A stretch of DNA of 64,000 nt from Gracilariopsis chorda (Eukaryota > Rhodophyta > Florideophyceae > Gracilariales > Gracilariaceae), in NCBI GenBank assembly GCA_003194525.1, contig NBIV01000033.1:124001-188000 (forward strand), written 5' to 3'. Below the pieces are notes generated by a model. That model saw only the letters and a list, made by a program, of their open reading frames with translations. It was not told the origin of the DNA and did not search any database. This document shows positions 9,501 through 18,900 of this stretch, piece by piece (the first letter of the stretch is position 1; the number at the start of each line of letters is the position of its first letter). The position numbers and the translations under genes are program-made.

Positions 9501-12500
9501 CCCGGCCTCAGCCCTGGGGACTACTTTGCGAAAAACATAATCAATACAAGTTCGAGCCCACCGGAGGTCAGCCTTTGCTGCCCCGATCTCGTCGCCTGCT
9601 GCATCGTAGTACTTGCTGGCCGTTTCGAAAGCAGCCATAGTAAGTTCAGCTAGTCGAGCATTGAAACCTGTGGAGTCATTTGGCATGCTCATAGCGTCAT
9701 CTTTTCGATCATGAGCTGTTGAAGGAGAAGACATTTCGTAGAGAACTTTTCCTTTCAGATAATGCAATCGCCCTTGGTCCCAGAAGGAATTCTCGTCGCA
9801 GCTGTCCAAGACCTTGTCCGCCAGCTCCAGAGCGTCGGACAGACGACCCCCATGCGTTAACGCCCGTATTCGTAGAAACGTGATTTGCAGGCTGTAATGT
9901 CGACCACGTCCTTCTCCTTGAGAATCCTTCTCTGCATCATGCATCCGAAAAATCGATAGCCTTTGCCCATCAGCAGAACTACGAGACCGCCGATTATCAT
10001 CGACACCAAGCGCTTTCGCAGCATGCTGGAATGTTCTCTCCATCTCATCAAGGAGCTCAAGACACCTCGTGATCTCTCTACGCTTGAGACAAATTCGGGC
10101 CATGACTTCCAAAACCATATACTGAGATGGGTATGGAATGGACATGCCAAGGAGCCCACGGCACCTGCTATCAGCAGCATCGTAATCTGCCCTGGCGTAT
10201 TCCGTCTTCGCTTGTAAAAACTCTACTCGAAATCTATCCGAATCTGCTGCATCTTCCTGTTCGGCTTCTATTCGGAGAAGCTCTCGTTGTTCTTCCTCGT
10301 GCTCAGATCCATCCGGGATTTGGCTGATCATCGTGTTTTGTGTTTCGTGACCAAATGACAAGGCCCTCTCTGTCTTCGCAACCTCAGGGTATTCTTTGCC
10401 TATTGGTTCGCTCGCGCGCCTTTCTTCACTTAATGTGGCTGCATCACCGTCAGGGACAACCTTCTTCTTTGATGCAATCAAATGCAACGGAAACAAAAGA
10501 GCAAATAGTCTCATCAAAGTGGAACTCTTTGGATAATCCCGTGGTTGAGGTGGGACGGCCACCGTGGAGTACTGCCTCGCACGCCTTTCGATAACATTAG
10601 CTGATTGCCTTATCGTAGAGTCTATCGTTGCAGTGATCGGTGTTTCAAAGAACGACGCGAGAGCATTCTTTCGGCTGGGAAACCCTGAGGTTCCTGGTAG
10701 CAGCTTTGGAAAAGCACTGCCCGGCATGTACCGGCGGAATTTGTTCTTAGTTTTCTTTGCAAGCCTACGCTTGTACCGCTGCAAAAGGACTCGCAAGCGC
10801 TCTTCGTAAATCAATGCTGAAAATGCTCGAAGAGGTACTATGCTTGCCTGAAAGCATCCTGTGTCGAAGCATATTGTATGTAACTGAATACACAAGTGTA
10901 GAAAATCGTTCCTAAACCCATTCTTCGGGTGGACCATGTACCGCAAATTGAAAAGCAAAGTCAACGCCCTTCTCCAGTCACTGTTACTCACGGCAGCATC
11001 AACGACGTTCAGTACGGCAGATCGATACACTTGTTTGTCCATGTTGCGTACCCTTCGAGCCTCAACAGCCGCTTCGAGTGCAGCAATTCCATATCTATGC
11101 TTTGAATGCGATAGAGTAAGAACCCCATATTCGCGCAGAATAGCTCCTGCTAATGGGGACGAAACAAAGGCAACAGGGGAAACCCGTAGCATGCTCGAGA
11201 AAAAACAGTTTGGAAGCCCTGGGACATCTGGAAAGTTGTGAAGCGAAAGTAGACCTTCAAATGAGAAACGTTCGGCAAGCGCAGGATCTCGTTCATAAAG
11301 CCTGCTATGATGTGCAAGAGCGAGAGATACTTTTGCACGGACCGTACCTGCTGTAGAAGGAAGTGAGGCCCATAAGGAGCGCAGTTCGCTGATGAGTTCA
11401 GAAGAGCTAACGCGGCGTGTTTCGTCGACAAGAGCGTCAGACTCGTCGGTTTTACTCCTTGTCTTGGAGAGGTGCAGTACTGAGAATTCTGCGCCCAGAT
11501 CAATGGAGGAGCCATCGACTGGGGAAATTCCGCATCCTGTCAAGAATAAGCTCGATGCCACATCGGCATGGAGCAGTCTCTCCAGAGAACTGCCATCCGA
11601 AGATTCATCGAAACCAGCCTTCGTGCGCCAGTACAGCCCGTGCATCAAGTCAACAACGGTTTGTCGTAAGTTACTAGGAACGGCATGCCCGTCTCGGATG
11701 CGATGAAGTTTTGAACTAGAAGACCGTTCTTCAAGCAGGTCGTTCGTAACTTCTTCATATTCCTTCGATGCACTGTTACATCGCTCAAGGGTAACCGCGG
11801 GAATCACAGCCCGGATACCACAATGGGCACGACTCTCTGCTTGAAAAAGTTCTACTGCAGCTTTCGCAGCAGGGGTAACAGTTGCCGCAGCAACCCCAAG
11901 ACATATGCACGCCCTTGAGAACCAAACTGCTTCATTGCCGCTCTCTGTTACAACTTCTCTAGCAAGCCGCAAAGCATCCAACAACGCAGCGAGCATTTGA
12001 AGCCGGTCCATGCGATCAGCCTTGTCACGGGGCGGAGTGTTCTTAGCAACAGAAGAAACCTTCGAGAACGAATTCAAAACCAGTCTACGCACTCTCGATT
12101 GTTTGATACGCAAAGAGACTTGCGACCGCACAACCTTCCACATTGCCTCCAAGAGACGAAGCCCCCATTCTGGAGACAGAAACTGAAGACAAGAATTGAA
12201 AGCATCAATATCTTCGATCGGTTCAATATTAAAGTTGAGATTACAAATGGCTGAAGGGTGCCATTGCGGGGTTACAGGCAGTCCATGTTCTATGCGTTTG
12301 GAAAACACAGGATCTTTGCTTCGCACGAACCGCCGCAAGAAGTTTTCATGTTCTCGAGGTCCCATCAGCTGCCCGTTAAACGCTTGTGTTGGTTTCGGGT
12401 ACATTTGTGGGGCAGATAACGCACTCGCAGCCCCAGCAACTCTTCCTAGATAGTTGCGCAGTTCGGCCTCAACAAGGTTTCCATGTTGTGGCCCGGTAGC

Positions 12501-15122
12501 CCATCTGGAAAGGTTTGACTGCGAGGCGTCACGCTTATTGTTGCTTGGCAGGGCGTCACCCGTTCCAGGAACGATAGACTGGTCGTCTCCCACATGATTC
12601 GGAAGCGGCATTGCAGATGCCTCTCTAGTAAGCGGAGATGGGCCATTGGTAGAACCGAGGGAGTCATCACCATTAGGATGATCGTCATTACATCTTTGGA
12701 TAGTAATGTTGAGTTCCCTTTCCAATTGGGCGTCCCAGTCTTCTACATCGTCCTCACCAAAGTCTCCAAAGTCACCCATATTGTAATCGAAAGAAGACGC
12801 TGTAATCTGATTTGCTCTCGTGACGGGCATACTATCAACTTTCGTATCCCCACCTTGTGAGATGTTCTTCGTGATCAAATCGTACTGGTCGCGAAGGTCG
12901 ATTCCGATTTCCTTGATCCGTGAACGAACACTAGAAGCAGCTTTATTTGCATCAGCATACCCAAACGCGTTAGCAACCAAGCCAGTCAGAGAAGCCATAT
13001 CAGCAGCAGCAGGAAACGAACGCATTTCACCTAGGCACAGCACAGTCGTCCACATTGCTAAGACCAGCAAAGGTGGCGAAAACATGCAAAAGCGCATAAA
13101 CGGAGAACCAAGCACTGGAGGCCTCGGTGGAGCCTTCTCTGCAATCATCCGCGAGATGCTATCAACGATATAATCACAGTAAAGACGTATGGCAGAATCA
13201 TGATCCTGTAGATCAAACGCCAGTTCAGCTTGGACAAATTTGCAGCGAAGTTGCCACCACAAAGCACGTTGATGTGATGCAACAAGGTCACCATCACGTT
13301 GCGGTTGAGTGCTCAACTTTGCAGCGTGCGCTATGGCATGCTTCAATGCACGACCCGCTTCAGCCATCGCACCGACTGTGCGATGAAGCAAACAATTCTC
13401 ATACTCCAGTTCCGTTGCAAGCGCCAATGCAAAATTGGTCGTAACGTGATCCGAGAGAATATGAATGGCCTCATGAACGAGAGCTATTGCTTCTCGAAAG
13501 TTGGAACGGCGCTTCTGGATATTGGCGAGCGCGAGACGTAGACGAGCCGACTGCGTTCGATCGTTTTGCAAATGCGCACATTCAAGTTTCCATAGTAGGA
13601 TTTCCGGTGCAAGGTCGAGGTTGTGTGCTGCCAAAGAAGCTATATCAGCATCTCTTGACAGCAAATACGTAGCTCTTGTGCGATGTTCAAGGGCAATGGT
13701 ACCTCCAGAGTCGCGTACCAGCGCATCAAAGTGAATACGGATATTTGCACTGTGAGTCGCAAAAAGGTGTTTGACTCGCGAGCAGCTAGGATGGGCAGCA
13801 GCAGCTTGATAGCCGATACCGGGAAACATCAAAAGGGAAGCATGCGTGAGTGTTGGGGTGGCAAACGCGTTTACGGGAATCTGTCGTATGTGCAAGTGAT
13901 GATCGCTGTCAAGTAAAGGAGGAAACTGAGAAGGTTGTGAGAACGAGTTAAGATTGGAATCAGAAGTAGATTGAATAAGCCATTGCGGAAAGGAATGTTT
14001 TCCAGCTTCACGAGCGGATGCAGTAGCAGGTGGAGAGCTTTGTTCAAGGTCAAAGTCATCGGCCCAGTCATCTGTTTCCGCAGCTGGATCGAAGACACCG
14101 ATGACATTACGCACGGGCGCTGCTGACTCTGCAGTTTGCTCTAGGGCATCGTCAAACGCGCGGAGGGTTATGGTGTCGCGATGGGAAAGAGGTGGGGTGG
14201 GCGGGATGACATTCTGCTTCTGACGAGAGAGAGGTGGTTGTGAGGTGGGAACGGGTTGAACATCGTCATCGGAAAGTTCGTCAATGCCCCAATCATCTTC
14301 CTCAGACACGTCTCGGGTATTGCTTTGCGTGGGCTGGGTATCTAGACGAGAGAGGGCTGGGGTAGGGGTTGAGGGGGAGGGTGCGGCGGGTCGCACAATG
14401 TTTACAGCGGGAGATTGGAGGCGTGATGGGGTAGCAAGGGCTCGACGGTCATCGGAGGCAATTGAACTCTTGTCGGAAGGGTTTCGATAGAAGCGGGTTT
14501 CATCAGGACGTGACAAGCGCAGTCGATCTTTGGCGCGCGGGCGTTTGGGATGACGTGGGGGCGTGGAAGGAGGATACGGCTTTTCCTTGTCGCGCTCTTT
14601 GTCCTTGTTGAAGAACCATCGCGAACGATGGGAGTGTTTCGAAGGGGCACGAGGAGGGGAGGTTGGGACGGTAGAATGGGTGACTAAATCGGACTCGACG
14701 CGGAGGGAATGGGTTGAGGAGGAGGAGGAGGGCGAGGAGGACGGGGAAGAGGCGGAGGATCGAACGGAGGGCGAATGCGAGGAAAGAGGCTGATGTGAGA
14801 CGGCGGAGTGGAAGGAGTGCAGCGAGGAGGAAGACTGAGATGGCGAGCGGGATGGGGAGGGCGATGATGGGGAAGGGGTCATGCCGAGGGGGTGGGGGGA
14901 AGGAAGCGGCGCAAAGGGAGGGGACGAAGAAGGGGAGACGGAGGCGCAGGTGGAGGCGGTGGGAGACACGCTCAGCGACACGCAGCAGAGCAGCCGGGCG
15001 ATGGTGCAGCTGCCTGCGCGTTTGTTGGTCATGGCATAGTCCACCAAGGCACGCGCGCTCTCCGGCGCCACTCGCAGCAAGTGGAGTTGCAAATCGGCGC
15101 GCACGTCCGTTGCCATCGCCAT
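6546..15122 (-). CDS. Giant TPR-type protein with CHAT-like C-terminal region
   Basis: One uninterrupted frame of 2858 residues from ATG 15122 (MAMATDVRADLQLHLL); the 21 codons upstream have only a GTG. Residues about 1-60 look folded. About 65-330 is Ser/Pro/Arg-rich and disordered. Three acidic Trp motifs occur: EEDDWGIDELSDDD near 275, TDDWADDFDLE near 354 and EDDVEDWDAQLE near 790. From about 430 to 2200 there are many helical repeat stretches of TPR type, for example EAIALVHEAIHILSDHV and RALTLLFNLRYMVHPKNGF, interrupted by acidic or Ser-rich linkers (about 2070-2350). Near 2525, LVADLPLQILPWELFFD matches the lead-in strand of CHAT/caspase-like folds such as separase-type proteins, but I see no clear catalytic His-Cys pair, so it may be a pseudo-enzyme. 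Likely a scaffold; function unassigned. Confidence 0.8.
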   Translation of the reverse strand: MAMATDVRADLQLHLLRVAPESARALVDYAMTNKRAGSCTIARLLCCVSLSVSPTASTCASVSPSSSPPFAPLPSPHPLGMTPSPSSPSPSRSPSQSSSSLHSFHSAVSHQPLSSHSPSVRSSASSPSSSPSSSSSTHSLRVESDLVTHSTVPTSPPRAPSKHSHRSRWFFNKDKERDKEKPYPPSTPPRHPKRPRAKDRLRLSRPDETRFYRNPSDKSSIASDDRRALATPSRLQSPAVNIVRPAAPSPSTPTPALSRLDTQPTQSNTRDVSEEDDWGIDELSDDDVQPVPTSQPPLSRQKQNVIPPTPPLSHRDTITLRAFDDALEQTAESAAPVRNVIGVFDPAAETDDWADDFDLEQSSPPATASAREAGKHSFPQWLIQSTSDSNLNSFSQPSQFPPLLDSDHHLHIRQIPVNAFATPTLTHASLLMFPGIGYQAAAAHPSCSRVKHLFATHSANIRIHFDALVRDSGGTIALEHRTRATYLLSRDADIASLAAHNLDLAPEILLWKLECAHLQNDRTQSARLRLALANIQKRRSNFREAIALVHEAIHILSDHVTTNFALALATELEYENCLLHRTVGAMAEAGRALKHAIAHAAKLSTQPQRDGDLVASHQRALWWQLRCKFVQAELAFDLQDHDSAIRLYCDYIVDSISRMIAEKAPPRPPVLGSPFMRFCMFSPPLLVLAMWTTVLCLGEMRSFPAAADMASLTGLVANAFGYADANKAASSVRSRIKEIGIDLRDQYDLITKNISQGGDTKVDSMPVTRANQITASSFDYNMGDFGDFGEDDVEDWDAQLERELNITIQRCNDDHPNGDDSLGSTNGPSPLTREASAMPLPNHVGDDQSIVPGTGDALPSNNKRDASQSNLSRWATGPQHGNLVEAELRNYLGRVAGAASALSAPQMYPKPTQAFNGQLMGPREHENFLRRFVRSKDPVFSKRIEHGLPVTPQWHPSAICNLNFNIEPIEDIDAFNSCLQFLSPEWGLRLLEAMWKVVRSQVSLRIKQSRVRRLVLNSFSKVSSVAKNTPPRDKADRMDRLQMLAALLDALRLAREVVTESGNEAVWFSRACICLGVAAATVTPAAKAAVELFQAESRAHCGIRAVIPAVTLERCNSASKEYEEVTNDLLEERSSSSKLHRIRDGHAVPSNLRQTVVDLMHGLYWRTKAGFDESSDGSSLERLLHADVASSLFLTGCGISPVDGSSIDLGAEFSVLHLSKTRSKTDESDALVDETRRVSSSELISELRSLWASLPSTAGTVRAKVSLALAHHSRLYERDPALAERFSFEGLLSLHNFPDVPGLPNCFFSSMLRVSPVAFVSSPLAGAILREYGVLTLSHSKHRYGIAALEAAVEARRVRNMDKQVYRSAVLNVVDAAVSNSDWRRALTLLFNLRYMVHPKNGFRNDFLHLCIQLHTICFDTGCFQASIVPLRAFSALIYEERLRVLLQRYKRRLAKKTKNKFRRYMPGSAFPKLLPGTSGFPSRKNALASFFETPITATIDSTIRQSANVIERRARQYSTVAVPPQPRDYPKSSTLMRLFALLFPLHLIASKKKVVPDGDAATLSEERRASEPIGKEYPEVAKTERALSFGHETQNTMISQIPDGSEHEEEQRELLRIEAEQEDAADSDRFRVEFLQAKTEYARADYDAADSRCRGLLGMSIPYPSQYMVLEVMARICLKRREITRCLELLDEMERTFQHAAKALGVDDNRRSRSSADGQRLSIFRMHDAEKDSQGEGRGRHYSLQITFLRIRALTHGGRLSDALELADKVLDSCDENSFWDQGRLHYLKGKVLYEMSSPSTAHDRKDDAMSMPNDSTGFNARLAELTMAAFETASKYYDAAGDEIGAAKADLRWARTCIDYVFRKVVPRAEAGGGVPLSSACKLLDREIAFPEVVDVVHNIITTATAANVPLLLIDAMAALAEVKCIQGQSSASWSVWVSEAWKLFSRLLTDAEDFTVVLCSIAPVSTLARLRDLCGRLVRLVMCDSRTINFTEMNTHLRLFEAYVTLHLSIDKKMNLASEPHKDTSLSSDESVLEEPRALSTKASIRSQTRKNSKSSCSTNGHSERKENRLVGEDSSSRSPKQNYSPISDIKSDRLSEASSESRTSRRPAGAFLHMIGDEGVALGRQGFSFIINRPRQQVISAVKGTGAVLIPINFFSTSKTGPEYVPHTLGRDAEMIFPFKPDLGLGAMHILDEGADGDDDVRSIGHFGLSHTNARTNSPRSRFVESVNSASTSGTKEIPSVQLSQKETKSSVATSDAQSDADQDQQSIRSPEAGVPERRDETILEEAVKNSRNVTADVFDDEAKKSSRRPRNDLSFLVKTIREEFDDGVVQTDGSSPIFGDSIAEKVWAHLHRIKTETNRYEHGAITFEQLQSRNNDALMSWVHCNPLSRKEWTVPESIGRRLVYILYAHGLIGYYAVDNGGSVERIAFGGKQNNHRDSTSVRFSTSSQNRKEDDWLRSPKDGELLYLYELVKGFKRDGLWHKDRDSEIIKGLGHNVLRAPRNVLSSSAIAQRSRSRPIVLVADLPLQILPWELFFDHVVIRSHCLLDIIRGLQEEEPTTTLSHYYGNEDRTFTAARKLVRFITFGSSRRDLLDLENTEEARRQQLAFQGLLRLNHMDPTNLVSFLDVGGFLDPNAVEAVARPTGPLSSPLSQSRKGVKLFGLNLFAAFGRRNQQRVDFLKLTGLGSATTADLKEASMIMLSNVSDNPTSKKDIGAFIPVFMFSYADLVHSSDAVFGLRRMTPYCILMFTPAVHMKVLASHLEDDELSAELSRASNRIHNIVSPDVMASARALIEYVSRFSREKRIPIVVFLGQALVDVFPRKRVRADAVGEQTKPAERIAQLTGGARVDYYHT

Positions 15123-15339
15123 GTTTCCGCTTTCAACTTCAGCACGCCCGGCCAGTACACGATGTCCACGTGGCTCACTGGACACGTTCTCTCACCATTT
15201 TGTAGTGCTACGTGTACACTGTACACATTCCGCGGCTCATCTGTCCAGCGAAATTTGGTTGCGCAGCGAAGGGAAAAATGGGCACACAACTCCCTGCACT
15301 GGCCCTTGCTGTAAGCGCTTCATCGAGTTGGGACCAAAG

Positions 15340-15411
15340 CAGATACCCTTGGTAAGCCAGATACCCTTGGTAAGCCAGATACCCTTGGTGAACCAGATAC
15401 CCTTCGGTACC
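15340..15411. repeat. Tandem repeat, 4 x 18 bp, upstream of giant gene
   Basis: Four head-to-tail 18-bp units starting at 15340, 15358, 15376 and 15394: two copies of CAGATACCCTTGGTAAGC, then variants ending GGTGAAC and CGGTACC. Read on the minus strand, each unit contains TTACCAAGGGTATCTG. The array lies 218-290 bases upstream of the giant gene ATG. A further related half unit (GATACCCTTCGTACC) occurs at 21676-21690, just beyond the transposon that splits this gap. Confidence 0.9.
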
Positions 15412-15473
15412 AACGGTGAGTTACGGGAAATGTCAAAGGTTAGAAGGCTGCCGTGTCAAAGAGATTTACAACG

Positions 15474-15483
15474 GTAAGATAGA
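15474..15483 (+). repeat. Target site duplication of the MULE, left copy
   Basis: GTAAGATAGA, repeated exactly at 21668-21677 on the other side of the element. Ten bases fits the 8-11 bp duplications made by Mutator-like transposases. Confidence 0.93.
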
Positions 15484-15831
15484 GGCCAGGGGATAATCTA
15501 CACAGCGTAGCCGGCGTAAAAAATTGATTGAAAAGGAACAGCTCAGCACGAGCTCTCCAAAAAACTGACCCAGCTCAATGACCGGCATATGCACATTCTG
15601 CTGCGGCCAATCACAGCCCTCTATTGTCCCAGTAGACCAATAAAACAAAAATGAGCAACTCAAACCAGCAACAACGTACCCCTAAGCGCCAAGTGTTCAT
15701 CCGTCTTTGATCCCTAATCGCGCACCTGAAGACACATTCGCACACCATCTCTCCCGCCGTCGATGCCAGATCTCTAGCACCACAGTCACGCACTACTCCC
15801 ACTCCCACCTCCTTCATCCTATCCAGATCTC
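15484..15831 (+). repeat. MULE left terminal inverted repeat
   Basis: 348 bp, starting GGCCAGGGG and ending ...CCTATCCAGAT. Reverse complement of 21323-21667. Contains an extra CAC triplet near 15778-15783 relative to the right copy. Confidence 0.95.
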
Positions 15832-15923
15832 ATTTCTATCCATTACTAGCGTCTCCGAGTACGCTGTACTCATACTCTGATTACTATAGCTTCACTTCTT
15901 TTTTATGTCTCGCCTCAAAAGCC

Positions 15924-18900
15924 ATGGGAGACCTCAGTGCGCATGTTGGTAAGTACACACTAGACACACTCCTAAGAAACACGTCTCGTTCTAACAAAAT
16001 ATTTGCTCCAATTTTGCTTTCGATACAGCCTCCAATTTGAAGTTCGGAACGCAGCTTGATATATTAATGACAAGCGATATCGATAAACGGGTAAGCAAGA
16101 TCTGTAGATCTTTTTATCTAAATGTAGAGAGAAACACGGGACTGCGAATCACAACTTCCATACCTCGGTTTAAGTTGATTCATGATCATGTTTACTCTAT
16201 CGTAGATGCAGAGCAGAAAGAATTACACCCTGTTTCCCTCGTTCACAGCTCAAAAATGCGATCTTATCTTTGCAGTGACCTCATCACAAGCGCGATTATG
16301 GACATGAAACCGAAGCCTGGTGTATGTTTCTGTCCGTGCGATACAGGTGTTGCGCTGTCTGGCTTCTCGAAGCGGCAAAAGAAGTTATCTAACGAGGAAG
16401 AAGAAGCATTTTTGTCCATGATGAAGAAGTCGTTTTCAGTTAACGTATCAGGGCACTCTGGTGAGATTCACACGGTTATCGTTCCCTTGAACCTGCGCAA
16501 TGAACATTGGGGTATACTACTAGGAACGCGATATATGGATGTTGATGGAAACAAGGTAGAGAAGCCCACGGTCTACTTTGGGGATAGTCTACGTTTCAAG
16601 TGTCCACCGCCGGTCTTGAAGCTTTTTAAGAAAGCATATGACTACAGCATTCTTCATGGAAACAGTAAGGCTATCGTTTCACGGAAAAATGTAGTCTTGG
16701 ACGTCAAGAATTACTACCGCCAAGCGGACAGTTACAGCTGTGGATGCTACGTAATCTCATTCTTTACTGAGTTTGCGTCTGATCGAGGATGCGCTCCGGA
16801 CAAAACCTATGCACAGGGGTACAGTTCTGAGCTCTCCGAGCGATATCGTTGGATGTCGATAAGGAGCCGGTTGGTACAAACTTTGATGGCAGGTCAGTAC
16901 TTTGCCACTGAAAAAGTGACGGAAACAATGGTCAGCGAGTACCGAATTAAACACCGAGAGCACATGTTTGAGGCTAGGGATCGAGGTTTGTCGCGAATAA
17001 AAAACATTCAGAGTCAGACAAGCCAGCGAGGCCAAACCATAAGTCCAGGGTCCGAGGCGGTGTATAAAGACGCCACTGTCCGAGAAGAGAAGGTGCAGGA
17101 GTCCAATAGTCCGAGAAAAACGAATGGGGGCACTTGTGAGCGCATAGAAATGGTAGAACAGAGGGACGATTCTACAGAATTGGGGACACTGGAATCTCTT
17201 GGAAGCGATTGGGGCACTGGGAATGGTAAATTCGACAGCGACGAGGTTTACGCCGAGACATCTGACGATATATGTATAAAATTAAGAGAGGAGAAACGGC
17301 CGAGACTGGAAGCTCGTCTTGAGAAAATTGAGCTGCTGAATAGAGGTCTCTCCACGGTGTCTATGGACCGTGTACCTCGAAAGATACGTTTTGAAGATAG
17401 CTACAATGTAGCTTCTTCCGTTGTTCAAGACCTACTTCTCACCGTTTTGAGTAGTTTGGATAACGGTTGTGTCCCGCAGCTACACCTGCCAAATGAAGTG
17501 GATCATGTGGACGACTTAGTAGGAATCCTAAAGTCACTGGCCACAAAGAATGGTTGGATGTATGGTGTCCACTACTTTCGAACAGTTTGCAGGAGAGTTA
17601 AGGGAAACGATAGGGCTGCTACAGGAAGGATGCGCTGTATGAATTCGAATTGTCCTTCGAACATCTCTTTCCACCTCATCAGACGTACAAAGAAGTGGGA
17701 GATATCTTATTGTCTGAATCACAACCATGACCCCCTATCGAGCATCAGAAAGAAGATTGACAAGCGAATTGAGATTATTAGGCGATCTCTTATCTCGCGC
17801 TATAGGACTTGGAGAAAGGATGGAGTACCTGGGATGAATGAACTGCATTGGAAGATGTTGGAAAACAGTTTGCTGCCGAGGACAGGGTTTTTACCAGAAA
17901 GACCTTTTCGTTGGGATAATGGACGACTGGAAAGAGTGTCTTATGGAAAACCTCTTGAACCAGGTTCAAACAAACGTTTGACGTCTAAAATAGCAGTAAA
18001 GCCACTTTCTTCATCCCATGCCAACCGCTTTCATCCGGACTCTGAGCAATGCACATCGCTCCAGAATACCAATACAGCCTCTGCGCATAGAAAGCTCGCG
18101 ATTGGAGAAGGTGGAGAAGATGCTATCGGGCTCGGTGTAGGAGACGTGAGAGAGAATGATGACAATGCTCTCATTGTAGGAGACGTAGTGGAGCAGGGAC
18201 ATAATCGAGGCATTGTAGAGGACGTATCTGGCTCCAAAATTACCTCTGCTGTTTTGACGAATGGGAAGGAGCCTTTCGAGATTGACAGAGGATCGCCTGC
18301 AGACGACAGACCTGGGGTTTTGGAGAAGCGTGAAGAACGATATCCAGAAACTTCACTTGAGAACTTTGAGTTGAGTGTAGCAATGGCCTCTGGAGTCTCT
18401 ACCGATAAGGCTGTCATGGAGGAGGATGGGTCGCTTTCCACACGCAGTATTGAACTGGGTGAGGAACGAAGCTCCGAAGGCGGTGAAGATCCAATTGAGC
18501 TTATAGAACGCTTTCTGGACGACGATGAGGAGCTCCCTCTCGACTTATTTCACGTGCCTATAGTGGACTTGGAAGGCATTAGTAGGGCTACTGGCCAGAT
18601 TGAGATTCTGGAAACTGATGGGGAGGATGGCAAACAGGATGACGACAACAGTTCGACTGTTGAGTACTATCAGAACGAGGATATAGAAGAGTGCTTTAAG
18701 GCTGCTGTTCTCGCATTTCTTCAATCGCTTCCTTTGAATTCCCCTGGCCATGATGTTCTGAAGGAAGTTCAACATATTGCCGACTGTATGGGATTCTACA
18801 TATTTGTGAGAACTTCTATCTATGTTGGTTTTAAGGAGAAGGAAAGGAAAAGTAACGGAGTAGCCGGAGATCAGCGAGTTCTACAAAAAAGCATTCTGAA

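Noticed and set aside
15466-15817. Small frames at 15466-15817 (-) and identical ones at 21289-21676 (+)
   Set aside because: They are the same DNA in the two terminal inverted repeats of the MULE, not genes.
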